This document shows, piece after piece, positions 9,255 to 17,688 of a DNA stretch of 64,000 bases. The position numbers were made by a program, and so were the translations under genes. The stretch lies in assembly GCA_007827375.1 (NCBI GenBank), contig VISH01000002.1, positions 1,265,001 to 1,329,000 on the forward strand, written 5' to 3'. The stretch comes from Alteromonadaceae bacterium 2753L.S.0a.02 (GTDB lineage Bacteria > Pseudomonadota > Gammaproteobacteria > Pseudomonadales > Cellvibrionaceae). Every line of letters starts with the position of its first letter. Position 1 is the first letter of the stretch. The notes below the pieces were generated by a model. It made no database searches, was not told the DNA's origin, and saw only the letters and a program-made list of their open reading frames with translations.

Positions 9255-10351
9255 AGGGGAAATTCAAAAAAATGCAAATGTCGCTTAAATTAAAACTCAT
9301 CATAACTGCAATGGTCGTGCTTACAAACAGTTGTGGCGGTAGTAGAGAAAACGATCCCGTCGAGCCAACGCAGGCATCGTTGCAAAAGTCTTTGCAGCAG
9401 GTGGTCGATGAAAGAATTGTTCCCGCCGCGGTAAATTTTAAATCTGCTGCGGATTCGTACATGGAATCCGCAGATACCTTTTGCGCGTTGCAAGATGAAT
9501 CAGCGTTACAACAACTTCAACAACAATGGCGGCAGCTTAACGAACAATGGTATCGCCTCGTCCCCTATAATTTTGGCCCCTTAAAAAATGATGTCGTCTT
9601 TCCCAATTACATGTTTATCGACGGATATCGCTTGCGAGGAACCAACTACAGCGCCACAGTACAGGAAGAAATAGCGCGAGTGCTGGCACAAACCGAGGCA
9701 CTGCCAGAACATTATTTCGAAAACCTTTCTTTTCAGAAAGGTGGGTTGCTCGCGTTGGAAATTTTGAGTTTTGTGGCCGCTGACGGCGTGCAGAGCGATC
9801 AGGAAATTTTGTTCAGTTATTTTATGTCTTCCAAACGCTGTGAGCTTTTAATAGGGCATGCGCAACAAATGCAGGCTCGGGCTGAGTCTCTCGTACAGGG
9901 CTGGCTAACGGATTTTAATAGCGGTAGTACTTCGTATAGGCAATTGTTTTTAAACGATAAGCTTCCAGATGATACGCCCTCTCTTACGCAGTTGCTCACT
10001 GCAGTGCAGGAGTACCTGGATTACCTTAAACAACGCAACGTTGTAACAACGGTTGCAAAGTTTTCAAATTATAGCTGGCCTCTGGTGGCGGCCTCTCTTC
10101 AAGAAATACACACACTGCTGCACGGCAATGGAAAAGATCAATTTAACTTTGTCGCAGTGATGCGTTCGTCGGGGCACGAACAGGAAGCTGCGACGGTTAC
10201 CGAAAATACAGCTTTTATATTAGCGAGCATTGAACAGAAAAATGCCAGCGAGTTCGCCGTGGGGGTGAGTTTACTCGATGGCAATTTTAAACGCGAAATC
10301 CCCAACGGCTTAGATGTCGATTTGGGAATTACCTTTACCGATGGGGACTAG
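9251..10351 (+). CDS. Second imelysin-family lipoprotein, lacking the motif histidine
   Basis: This 366-residue protein (from ATG 9251, overlapping the previous stop as ATGA) carries a signal peptide ending LTNSC. ATG 9272 is an alternative start with AAGGGGA 11 bp upstream. The sequence WYRLVPYNFGPL followed by FPNYMFIDGYRLRG is typical of imelysin-like proteins. Where the first imelysin has GYHAIE, this protein has GLLALE near residue 165, so the conserved histidine is missing. It is probably a non-catalytic or differently metal-binding paralogue. Its place as the last but one gene of the Fur-box block, before a porin, suggests a periplasmic role in the same iron pathway. Confidence 0.82.
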   Translation: MKGKFKKMQMSLKLKLIITAMVVLTNSCGGSRENDPVEPTQASLQKSLQQVVDERIVPAAVNFKSAADSYMESADTFCALQDESALQQLQQQWRQLNEQWYRLVPYNFGPLKNDVVFPNYMFIDGYRLRGTNYSATVQEEIARVLAQTEALPEHYFENLSFQKGGLLALEILSFVAADGVQSDQEILFSYFMSSKRCELLIGHAQQMQARAESLVQGWLTDFNSGSTSYRQLFLNDKLPDDTPSLTQLLTAVQEYLDYLKQRNVVTTVAKFSNYSWPLVAASLQEIHTLLHGNGKDQFNFVAVMRSSGHEQEAATVTENTAFILASIEQKNASEFAVGVSLLDGNFKREIPNGLDVDLGITFTDGD

Positions 10352-10361
10352 GAGATCACCG

Positions 10362-11528
10362 ATGAATTCAAAATACCTCGCATTAAGCGTTGTAATATGT
10401 ACTGCGGCCTGGGGGAACAACAGTTTCGCAGAACAAGATACTAGCGTGGAAGCGTTACAAGAGCGTATCGAAACCCTGGAAAAAACTCTGAATGAACGCC
10501 TTGAAATCATGGCCGATGAAATGGAGTCGGCCAGCAAGCCACAAAGAAATTCTCGGGTCACATTGGGTGGTTACGGTGAATTGCATTACAACCGCTGGGA
10601 TGAAGATGGCGAAGATTTTCGTGAGATAGATTTACACCGCGTGGTCATCTTTTTCGGCTACGAATTCAGTGATAGAGCGCGTTTTATTTCTGAACTGGAA
10701 GTGGAGCATGCTTATGTTAGTGCAAACAGTCGGGGGTCTGTCGAGGTTGAGCAGGCCTATATCGAGCTGGATTTGAAACAAAATCTGCACTGGAAAACGG
10801 GTGTTTTGTTAATGCCCTTGGGAATTATCAGCGAAACCCATGAACCAACGACTTTTTATGGTGTCGAGCGCCCGGTGATCGAAACCACAATAATTCCAAC
10901 TACTTGGTACAGTGCTGGCACTAGCATAAAACAAAATTTTGAAAGTGGTTTCAGCTACGACCTGATGATTTCAGAAGGTTTAAAAACTGAAGACCCTACT
11001 TCAGACCCCGATGCTGAACCGTTTAACCTGAAAGCCGGCAAACAAAAAGCTTCTTTTGCGGCTGCTTATGATTTGGCGCTGACAGCAAGGCTTGCTTACC
11101 GTGGAATTAGAGGTTTGGAACTTTCCGCTTACACTCAATATCAACCTGATCTGGACCAAAGTGCCGAAAATAGCTACGCCGATTCGGCCACCCTGTTGGG
11201 TGGGCACGTGATATACAGTCTTGGTTCCGTTACCGCAAAAGTTCTTTACGCCAATTGGAGCTTAGCTGGCGATGAAGCGGCAGCCGCGGGAAAAGATGCT
11301 CAGGCGGGTGGCTATTTGGAGTTGAGCTGGAAGCCGAGCGAAAAATGGGGAATATTTTCCCGCTACAATGCCTGGTCACAGCATGTCGATGAAGACAAGC
11401 AACAAACAGACTTTGGTGTGAATTTTTATCCATTAGAAAATGTGGTTTTTAAAGCGGACTATTTCGTACAAAATGAGGATGCGGGCAATGTTAGCGGTTT
11501 TAATTTAGGAATGGGCTATCAGTTTTAA
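10362..11528 (+). CDS. Outer-membrane porin-like beta-barrel protein
   Basis: The start is ATG 10362 with GGAG at 10351-10354; the longer frame from 10314 lies inside the previous gene. The 388-residue product has a signal peptide ending near SFA (about residue 24), a short coiled coil (about residues 28-55, EALQERIETLEKTL), and then alternating amphipathic beta strands ending in an aromatic residue, GMGYQF, the usual C-terminal signature of outer-membrane barrels. The strand RVTLGGYGELHYNRWD resembles phosphate-selective porin O/P-type proteins. It is the last gene of the imelysin/di-haem block, 10 bp behind the second imelysin gene, and may be the outer-membrane pore of that system. The substrate is not deducible. 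Confidence 0.82.
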   Translation: MNSKYLALSVVICTAAWGNNSFAEQDTSVEALQERIETLEKTLNERLEIMADEMESASKPQRNSRVTLGGYGELHYNRWDEDGEDFREIDLHRVVIFFGYEFSDRARFISELEVEHAYVSANSRGSVEVEQAYIELDLKQNLHWKTGVLLMPLGIISETHEPTTFYGVERPVIETTIIPTTWYSAGTSIKQNFESGFSYDLMISEGLKTEDPTSDPDAEPFNLKAGKQKASFAAAYDLALTARLAYRGIRGLELSAYTQYQPDLDQSAENSYADSATLLGGHVIYSLGSVTAKVLYANWSLAGDEAAAAGKDAQAGGYLELSWKPSEKWGIFSRYNAWSQHVDEDKQQTDFGVNFYPLENVVFKADYFVQNEDAGNVSGFNLGMGYQF

Positions 11529-11612
11529 TCCTGCTCAAGTGCGCCCCTAGATAATTCGTGTACAATGCCGGCCTCTAAAAGTTAAAGCTGTAGACGTAAG
11601 AGGTAAATGTCA

Positions 11613-12842
11613 ATGGCATACAATAACAAAGTACTAGGTTTATTTATTGTTTGGGGCGCACTTAGTCTTAGCGCATGTGGTGGCGGAGGTGAAGGCTCTT
11701 CATCCGGCCCGCAAAATACCAGTTCTTCATCAAGTTCCAGTTCTTCATCAAGTTCCAGTTCTTCTTCCTCGTCCAGCTCTTCATCCAGCAGCGGCAGCAC
11801 GCAACCATCGCCGCCGGGAAATACTCTGGCAGCGCTTGCTGATTTTCCAGTTGGTGTTGCTGTTTCAGCTGGGGCCGAAACACGGAGTTTTCTTTCAATT
11901 GCCGAAAAACAAGATACTATCGAAGATCATTTCAGCCAATTAACTGCAGGTAACATCATGAAAATGAGTTATTTGCATCCCTCAGAAAATACATATTCCT
12001 GGAATAATGCCGATGCGATGGTGAATTGGGCGAAGTCTCGCGGGCTAAGTATTCATGGGCATACTTTTATTTGGCATTCAGATTATCAGGTGCCGGGTTG
12101 GATGAAGAGTTATTCCGGCGATTTTGCAACTATGCTGAATACTCATGTTACGACCATTGCCAATCACTTCAAAGACGATGTGCTTAGCTGGGACGTTGTC
12201 AATGAGGCGATCGACGAAAATCGTTCTGATTGTATGCGCAACTCTTTGTTCTATCAGAAAACCGGCAAAAATTATATTGCAAACGCTTTTAGAGCAGCAA
12301 AGGCTGCTGACTCAGATGCGGATCTGTATTACAACGACTATGATACTGAAGGCGGCAATGCCGATAAATTAGCGTGTCTCTTGGAACTGGTTGACGAACT
12401 TTTAGAAGCTGATGTTCCGATTGATGGTGTTGGTTTTCAGATGCACGTACAAATGGGTTGGCCTTCTAGCAGCGCTATAGCGAACGCTTTCAAAGCAATT
12501 GTTGACCGTGGTCTGAAGGTGAAAATTACTGAATTGGATGTTCCGGTGAACAATCCATATTCATCTCAGGCATTTCCACAATACTCGGTATTCAGTACCG
12601 AGGCGGCAGCGCTACAGAAACAGCGTTACAAAAGCATTGTGTCGACCTACCTGGAGAGTGTGCCTGCAGCGCAGCGGGGTGGTGTCACTATTTGGGGATT
12701 GTGGGATGGCGATAGTTGGTTGCTCAGCTTCCCAGGTCGGGAAAATGTTGATGATTGGCCGCTACTATTTACAGGCCCCGCTAACGGGCCTTACCAACCA
12801 AAACCCGCCTATGACGGTATAGTTGAGGCGCTGAGCGAATAA
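11613..12842 (+). CDS. GH10 endo-1,4-beta-xylanase, surface lipoprotein with poly-Ser linker
   Basis: ATG 11613 is chosen because AAGAGGT at 11598-11604 is 8 bp upstream; ATG 11607 in the same frame is too close to it. The 409-residue protein has a lipobox LSAC, a glycine run, a poly-serine linker of about 25 residues, and one GH10 catalytic domain. The acid/base glutamate lies in WDVVNEA (about residue 199) and the nucleophile in ITELDV (about 308); HGHTFIWHS near 150 is the conserved substrate-site segment. No carbohydrate-binding module is present. It should be anchored in the outer membrane and cut xylan at the cell surface. A near-consensus -10 (TACAAT, 11561-11566) precedes it without a clear -35. 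Confidence 0.93.
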   Translation: MAYNNKVLGLFIVWGALSLSACGGGGEGSSSGPQNTSSSSSSSSSSSSSSSSSSSSSSSSGSTQPSPPGNTLAALADFPVGVAVSAGAETRSFLSIAEKQDTIEDHFSQLTAGNIMKMSYLHPSENTYSWNNADAMVNWAKSRGLSIHGHTFIWHSDYQVPGWMKSYSGDFATMLNTHVTTIANHFKDDVLSWDVVNEAIDENRSDCMRNSLFYQKTGKNYIANAFRAAKAADSDADLYYNDYDTEGGNADKLACLLELVDELLEADVPIDGVGFQMHVQMGWPSSSAIANAFKAIVDRGLKVKITELDVPVNNPYSSQAFPQYSVFSTEAAALQKQRYKSIVSTYLESVPAAQRGGVTIWGLWDGDSWLLSFPGRENVDDWPLLFTGPANGPYQPKPAYDGIVEALSE

Positions 12843-12848
12843 ACTCTA

Positions 12849-12873
12849 AAACGCGGCAAATGCCGCGTTTTTT
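12849..12873 (+). terminator. Rho-independent terminator after xylanase gene
   Basis: A perfect 10-bp stem (AAACGCGGCA at 12849-12858, TGCCGCGTTT at 12861-12870) with a two-base gap is followed by further T residues. It lies 7 bp after the xylanase stop codon and ends just before the HD-domain gene. Confidence 0.85.
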
Positions 12874-12889
12874 CGTATAGGGAACATAT

Positions 12890-13480
12890 ATGAGTGCGCA
12901 CAATGATTACGAGCAATTGAATGAGTATTTTAATGAGTTGGATCGTCTTAAACTTGTTGAGCGTAAAAGCTATGTTGGCGGGGGTGTGCGCCGTGAAAAT
13001 TCTGCAGAGCATTCCTGGCAGCTCGCCATGGCAAGTTGGCAACTGGCTCGCTACTTTAAACTTGATATCGATGAAGAAAAATTGATTAAGTTAGCTCTGG
13101 TGCATGACTTGGGAGAAATTGATGCTGGCGACACCTTTCTATATTCCGAACAGCGTGAAGATGCTCACCGTAAAGAGCGCGAATGTGTCGCACGCCTTGC
13201 CGCACACAGCGGCAATTGTGTCGCTGAATTATCGCAATTGTGGGAGGAGCAGGAAACAGGTTCAAGTCTGGAAACACGCCTGTTAAAGGTGGCTGATCGA
13301 ATTCTTCCATTATTATTAAACGTGTACAGTGAGGGAAGAGCATGGCGGGAAATGGGAGTGAAGGCCGATCAGGTTCGCAATGCACACGCATTTATTGCCG
13401 AAGATTTTCCGGAATTACACCGTTGGATTGCCGCTAAAATCGACATTGCTGTCGCGCAGGGTTGGTTAGCGGAAGACTAG
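12890..13480 (+). CDS. HD-domain metal-dependent phosphohydrolase (YfbR/HD_3 type)
   Basis: This 196-residue protein carries the HD-superfamily metal ligands in order: AEHSW (His41), LVHDLGEID (His72-Asp73) and VADRILPLL (Asp near 139). The overall text and length match the HD_3 group, which includes YfbR-like 5'-deoxynucleotidases, so a nucleotide monophosphate phosphatase role in the cytoplasm is likely. It sits alone between the xylanase terminator and the convergent histidine kinase gene. The exact substrate cannot be assigned. Confidence 0.85.
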   Translation: MSAHNDYEQLNEYFNELDRLKLVERKSYVGGGVRRENSAEHSWQLAMASWQLARYFKLDIDEEKLIKLALVHDLGEIDAGDTFLYSEQREDAHRKERECVARLAAHSGNCVAELSQLWEEQETGSSLETRLLKVADRILPLLLNVYSEGRAWREMGVKADQVRNAHAFIAEDFPELHRWIAAKIDIAVAQGWLAED

Positions 13481-13505
13481 ATGCGTATGCGAGCTTTTCA
13501 TTCCA

Positions 13506-15017
13506 TTAACCCGCGGCCTCCAGCTGAAACTGAAATGTTGTTCCCTCATTCACCTGGCTGGTTACCCGAATACGTGATTGATGCAAATCCAACAATTTTT
13601 TGGTAATCGCAAGCCCTAAGCCGCCGTGTGCCGTGTTGCCGCGCACACTATTACCCGCCTTGTAATGTGCGTCAAACACATGAGGTACATCGACTTCTGG
13701 AATTCCAATTCCTGTGTCGGTAACCTCAACCGCGACAGTACGATTTTCCGGGCTTAGTCGGATTGTGACGCTCCCCCCGGGATTGGTGTGGCGAATGGCG
13801 TTTTCCATTAAATTCGAAAAAACCCGGTCGAGTTTTTCAATATCGCCCACCACGCGTATGTGGCTGTTTTTGGGCTCCATATTCAGAGTGATTTGTTTCT
13901 CCTGGGCGCTTATCTGAAATTTTTGCATGACGTCTTGCACCAATTCCGGCAGGGAAAAAGGCTCGCGATTTACCTGTACTGTGCCACTATCTAGGTGCGC
14001 CAATTCAAACAGTTGCTCGACCAATTTAGAGATACGTTCAGCACTCTTGCGTGCGATTGCGATGTATTCTGTACTCTGCTGTTCGCTGAGGTTGTCGCGA
14101 TTCATTTCCCAGGTTTCCAGGTAACCCAAGAGCGATGCTAGCGGTGTGCGTAAGTCGTGAGAAACATGTGATAGCAGTTCTTTACGCAATTGATCTATTG
14201 TGAGTACGTTGGTGTATTGCTGATTAAGTTTGTCGAGTAATTGTGTAAAAGCACAACCCAGGGTGTGAATTTCATTGTCGCTGTCATCGCGCCAATGTTG
14301 CAAATTTTGCTCGACCACTTCGGCGGCGACCTGTTGTTGGTCGAAGCCGCTTTTCTGCAAATGTGTGATTTGTTGTGTGAGGCGGGTTAGCGGCCGGGTA
14401 AATAGTCCGGTTACCCACAGCATAGTTAGTAGCGCAAATCCCAGGCCGGCGGCAAACAGCCAAACTCCCCACTTGATCATTTGGCTTTCGGTTACCATGC
14501 TGGCTATGTCGTCGTATATTTCGCTGCCCAATATCACATATAAATAGCCTACCAATTTATTTTTGTTGTAAATGGGCGCTGCAGAGAAAACTTTTTTACG
14601 GGTACTGGAACGTGGGTCGTCGCCAAAAACAATTCCTCTCTTCGCGCTGCTTGAGAACCGTTTTATGTCCTCTATTTGTATCGTTTTACGTTTTATCTTT
14701 GTTGGATCGGCAGAATACGCCAATATTTTTCCCTGAGTATCGAGTAGATAAAACTCAAAGTTGGGGCCTAGAATCATAAGGTCATGAAAGGTATGTTCAA
14801 TGGCGGAGAGATCGGGCTTCCCCTCATTAAACAATAAGTAATGATCTACCACAAAGGGCGCCAGGTCGCGATGCATGATTTGCGTCACTTCCTGCTGATA
14901 AGCGCGTGAGGAGCGCATTAATACAATAACTGAAAAAACGCCTACAACAAGAAAAGAACAGAAAATAACTAGGGCCAGGCGGGCGTACAACGATTGTCGG
15001 GTAAACCAGTTATTCAT
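13506..15017 (-). CDS. Sensor histidine kinase (HAMP-HisKA-HATPase)
   Basis: This 503-residue inner-membrane kinase has membrane segments at about 12-35 and 184-208 enclosing a periplasmic sensor region of about 150 residues. A HAMP linker follows, then the phospho-acceptor motif SHDLRTPLAS with His287, the N box around NLMENAIRHT, and ATP-lid glycines DTGIGIP and HGGLGLAI. It overlaps its response regulator by 8 bp and is translated after it. The signal is unknown. The two spondin-domain genes just upstream on the same strand are the nearest candidate targets or partners. Confidence 0.93.
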   Translation of the reverse strand: MNNWFTRQSLYARLALVIFCSFLVVGVFSVIVLMRSSRAYQQEVTQIMHRDLAPFVVDHYLLFNEGKPDLSAIEHTFHDLMILGPNFEFYLLDTQGKILAYSADPTKIKRKTIQIEDIKRFSSSAKRGIVFGDDPRSSTRKKVFSAAPIYNKNKLVGYLYVILGSEIYDDIASMVTESQMIKWGVWLFAAGLGFALLTMLWVTGLFTRPLTRLTQQITHLQKSGFDQQQVAAEVVEQNLQHWRDDSDNEIHTLGCAFTQLLDKLNQQYTNVLTIDQLRKELLSHVSHDLRTPLASLLGYLETWEMNRDNLSEQQSTEYIAIARKSAERISKLVEQLFELAHLDSGTVQVNREPFSLPELVQDVMQKFQISAQEKQITLNMEPKNSHIRVVGDIEKLDRVFSNLMENAIRHTNPGGSVTIRLSPENRTVAVEVTDTGIGIPEVDVPHVFDAHYKAGNSVRGNTAHGGLGLAITKKLLDLHQSRIRVTSQVNEGTTFQFQLEAAG

Positions 15018-15711
15018 AAAATTTGTACCCCACGCCCCAGACTGTTAGAACGTATTTAGGATCGTTGCTGTTGCTTTCCAGCTTAGCGCGCAAGCGGTTA
15101 ATGTGAGAATTAACCGTGTGTTCGTAACCGCTATGGTGATAACCCCAAACTGCGTTTAGTAGCTGGTCGCGGGTAAATACCTGTCCCGGCGAACTTGCTA
15201 AGTACAACAATAAATCGAATTCTTTAGCGGTCAATTTAATGGGCTCGCCGTTCAGAGTGACATTCCGTTTGCTTTTGTGGATAAGCAAATCATCGATTAC
15301 CAATTGTTCACTGCTCGTGCCCGGCGAAGCTTCTTGATTAAAAAAAGCAATTCGGCGAAGCAAAGCTTTTACCCGAGCTTGTAACTCGCGAACACTAAAT
15401 GGCTTTGTTAGATAGTCATCGGCACCGACTTCCAGGCCAACAACACGATCAGCTTCCGATTTTTTAGCGGTAAGCATTAAAATCGGCGTAAAAATTTCTC
15501 GCGCGCGAATGTGCTGGCAAATCTGAAGGCCGTCTATACCAGGTAGCATCACGTCGAGAATAATCAGGTCGAATTGATTGCTCAGACCTTCGCGCAAACC
15601 TTCATTGCCATCCAAACAGCGTGTGACTTTGTAGTTAAGATTTTCGAGGTTTAGTGCGACCAGCTCATTAATATCTTTCTGATCTTCAACGATTAAAATT
15701 CTTTCAGACAT
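15010..15711 (-). CDS. OmpR-family response regulator
   Basis: This 233-residue protein has a receiver domain with acidic pair ED at 9-10, phospho-acceptor Asp53 in ILDVMLPG, the conserved lysine in LTKPFS near 104, and a C-terminal winged helix (about 130-230) with the text LTAKEFDLLLYLA and NSHINRLRAKLE. It is a DNA-binding regulator phosphorylated by the histidine kinase encoded immediately downstream. It starts 70 bp after the stop of the spondin lipoprotein gene, with a hairpin between. Confidence 0.95.
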   Translation of the reverse strand: MSERILIVEDQKDINELVALNLENLNYKVTRCLDGNEGLREGLSNQFDLIILDVMLPGIDGLQICQHIRAREIFTPILMLTAKKSEADRVVGLEVGADDYLTKPFSVRELQARVKALLRRIAFFNQEASPGTSSEQLVIDDLLIHKSKRNVTLNGEPIKLTAKEFDLLLYLASSPGQVFTRDQLLNAVWGYHHSGYEHTVNSHINRLRAKLESNSNDPKYVLTVWGVGYKFYE

Positions 15712-15738
15712 AAGTGATATTCAAGTTCAGCCCGCCTG

Positions 15739-15767
15739 CGGGGCAACACTGATATAGCGTTGCCCCG
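15739..15767 (-). terminator. Strong hairpin between spondin lipoprotein and response regulator genes
   Basis: A perfect 9-bp stem (CGGGGCAAC / GTTGCCCCG) encloses an 11-base loop. On the minus strand it follows the spondin gene stop but has no clear T-run, so it may be an attenuator or mRNA-stabilising hairpin and not a full terminator. Confidence 0.45.
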
Positions 15768-15780
15768 AGGTTTTGTGAAA

Positions 15781-16524
15781 CTACATGCGGGTTACTGTGA
15801 TTAACATAGCACCGTTATCGAAGCGGTGCGATTCATTGAGTGCCGACGTTGTTAAACCGTCGTCAGATGTTACCACGCCGGGGTGGCGCGCAACGTAGTC
15901 AAAGTCGTCGCGAGTGGCGTTAAAGCCTTCCCCTCCACCCGCAGGGCCAGGAATACTGGCGGCGGTTTCACTGTTGGCTTCTGTGCCGGCATCGTAAATG
16001 GGTGCTAGAACTTTGTGATAATCTCCAGCACTTAAATCGCCAACCTGCCAGGCGGTAACGCCGGTAAAAGCGTCGTTGGTGTTAACCAACATTGTGGCAA
16101 CCGTGAGTGACAACTCTGCATTGTAGAGCGCGCTCACTTCCAAAACAGCACTCTCACCCGGCATGATTATGCCGGACCCTGTGGCGCTTGCTGCAGCCGT
16201 GCTTTCTGATACGAACTCAGCGGGGCTTCCAGATTCAGCCAGATTTTCCAAACCGTCGCTCGCCATGCCGCCAACCTGCCACAGTGGCGTAGGACTCTGA
16301 TGCAACATGGCTGCTGGCGGTGATAGGGGTTGGTTAGCTGTTAGATTGGTAATGCTCACTTCGAACATCGCCATTTCTGGCGTAGGCGTAGGCGTAGGCG
16401 TGGGAGTGGGAGTGGGCGTCGGCATTGCGGTTGGCATCATGCCATCGTCGTCATCGCCACCACAGGCGGTTAAAACGCTTACCGCAAGCAGGGCGAGCAC
16501 ACCAAATCGTAAAGAATTACTCAT
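15781..16524 (-). CDS. Spondin-domain lipoprotein with Thr-Pro linker
   Basis: This 247-residue protein has a lipobox LTAC (Cys21), an acidic DDDD patch, a Thr-Pro repeat linker (about residues 34-49) and a bacterial spondin N-terminal domain beginning FEVSITNLTANQPLSPP. Spondin domains form beta-sandwich structures that bind calcium in animal matrix proteins; bacterial members are secreted and of unknown function. It is 16 bp downstream of a second spondin-domain gene and upstream of a two-component system on the same strand. The Pro-Thr linker is the same kind of flexible tether seen in secreted polysaccharide-degrading enzymes. Confidence 0.85.
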   Translation of the reverse strand: MSNSLRFGVLALLAVSVLTACGGDDDDGMMPTAMPTPTPTPTPTPTPTPEMAMFEVSITNLTANQPLSPPAAMLHQSPTPLWQVGGMASDGLENLAESGSPAEFVSESTAAASATGSGIIMPGESAVLEVSALYNAELSLTVATMLVNTNDAFTGVTAWQVGDLSAGDYHKVLAPIYDAGTEANSETAASIPGPAGGGEGFNATRDDFDYVARHPGVVTSDDGLTTSALNESHRFDNGAMLITVTRM

Positions 16525-16540
16525 GTTCTCGTCTCCTACA

Positions 16541-17242
16541 TTAATGTACGGTTACAACAACTTTGGCAACCGGGTTCAACCAGCGGTGCACACTCGACAT
16601 GAGATCACTCATACCGCCGTTCATGTCGGAGTCACCCAGATTGCCACGATGAATGTGAACGTGAGTGTTGGGTTCCGTGGTCGTAACACCGGTTCCGCCA
16701 CTGCCAGCCATTCCGGTGGGGTCGGCGGGAATACCCAGCATTCCCGGCGCACCGCTGCCATCGACGATTAATTCGTTATTCGCTTCGGTACCGGCGTCGT
16801 AGGCGTTTAACATTAGCGTGTAGGTGCCGCTTGCTTCGGGAATAGGCCAGGCATCTAAACCCACGAAACCGTCATTACTCGGCAATATCATGGCGACAAT
16901 GCTCAGCAGGTTGTTGTCGCCGGTATCCATATTCATCACTTGTGTGCTTGTGGCGGGCGCGAGCATACCGCCAGCTGGGTTTTCGGATGACATCGCGCCC
17001 ATGGCATTGGCTAGGGTGACCAAGCCACTGATATCACCACCTTCGGCCATGGCTTGAAGTTCGCTACTGGCCATGGAGCCCACTTCAAACAGATGGGTGT
17101 CGCCTGCGTGACTGGTGATCAAAATAGGCGTGAAGTAAATATTCTGTGTAAGATTGGTAATTGCAACGGAGACGTCGGCAGCATTCGCCAAACTGGCAAA
17201 GAGCACAAGCACCGAACTGGCGATAATTTTTTTGATTGTCAT
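16541..17242 (-). CDS. Spondin-domain secreted protein
   Basis: This 233-residue protein has a cleavable signal peptide (hydrophobic residues 8-21, ending SLANA) and a spondin N-terminal domain starting VSVAITNLTQNIYFTPIL. It shares with its downstream neighbour the internal texts VGSMAS, NDGFVGLDAW and YDAGTEANNE, so the pair arose by duplication, one becoming soluble and one a lipoprotein. The two genes are only 16 bp apart and should be co-transcribed. The function is unknown; attachment to a surface or to a partner matrix is an inference from the fold. Confidence 0.85.
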   Translation of the reverse strand: MTIKKIIASSVLVLFASLANAADVSVAITNLTQNIYFTPILITSHAGDTHLFEVGSMASSELQAMAEGGDISGLVTLANAMGAMSSENPAGGMLAPATSTQVMNMDTGDNNLLSIVAMILPSNDGFVGLDAWPIPEASGTYTLMLNAYDAGTEANNELIVDGSGAPGMLGIPADPTGMAGSGGTGVTTTEPNTHVHIHRGNLGDSDMNGGMSDLMSSVHRWLNPVAKVVVTVH

Positions 17243-17393
17243 GGCTGTTCCTCATTATTCAGGTGGGTGTGAGGAAAGCTTATTGAGACGAAATCAACGT
17301 CTAATCACGAAATTGTAAATTTTCTATCACAATTGATGTGCTCGCGGTGAAATCGTCGCCAGTACTTATCGAAGACAAGGGAAGAGGGACTTC

Positions 17394-17645
17394 ATGGAAT
17401 CTGAGCAAAAAAACTACGCTAAGCAAATTTATCGGCGTTGGGCATTGCAATATGCGTTGGCATTTCCGCTGTTATTGGCATTACTCGCAACAGTGCAATA
17501 TGTGAAAGGCCAGGGTTTAGTGAATGCCTTGCTGTTTGCTGCAATATGGTCTTTATTCAGCGTGATTGTTCACGGTCTGGTTCGCTTACGCAATTTGCGT
17601 AAGAACCCCGCCTGTGTTCTGGGTGATCAAGGTGAGGATTCTTAA
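17394..17645 (+). CDS. Small membrane protein of unknown function
   Basis: The 83-residue frame begins at ATG 17394 with a purine-rich GAAGAGGGAC upstream. Two hydrophobic segments (about residues 15-36 and 43-66) suggest an inner-membrane protein with a short charged tail. No family is recognised. It lies between the divergent spondin genes and the convergent Crp-family gene. Confidence 0.6.
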   Translation: MESEQKNYAKQIYRRWALQYALAFPLLLALLATVQYVKGQGLVNALLFAAIWSLFSVIVHGLVRLRNLRKNPACVLGDQGEDS

Positions 17646-17688
17646 GCAAGGCCCGGTGGCCTCGCTGAAGAGAGCTGAATGAGCTGGC

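Noticed and set aside
11721..11795. Tandem TCTTCATCAAGTTCCAG-type repeats
   Set aside because: They encode the poly-serine linker of the GH10 xylanase and are explained by the protein.
16380..16426. Short tandem repeat (GGCGTA/GGCGTG-type units) considered as a CRISPR or VNTR locus
   Set aside because: The repeats encode the Thr-Pro linker of the spondin lipoprotein in frame and have no spacers.
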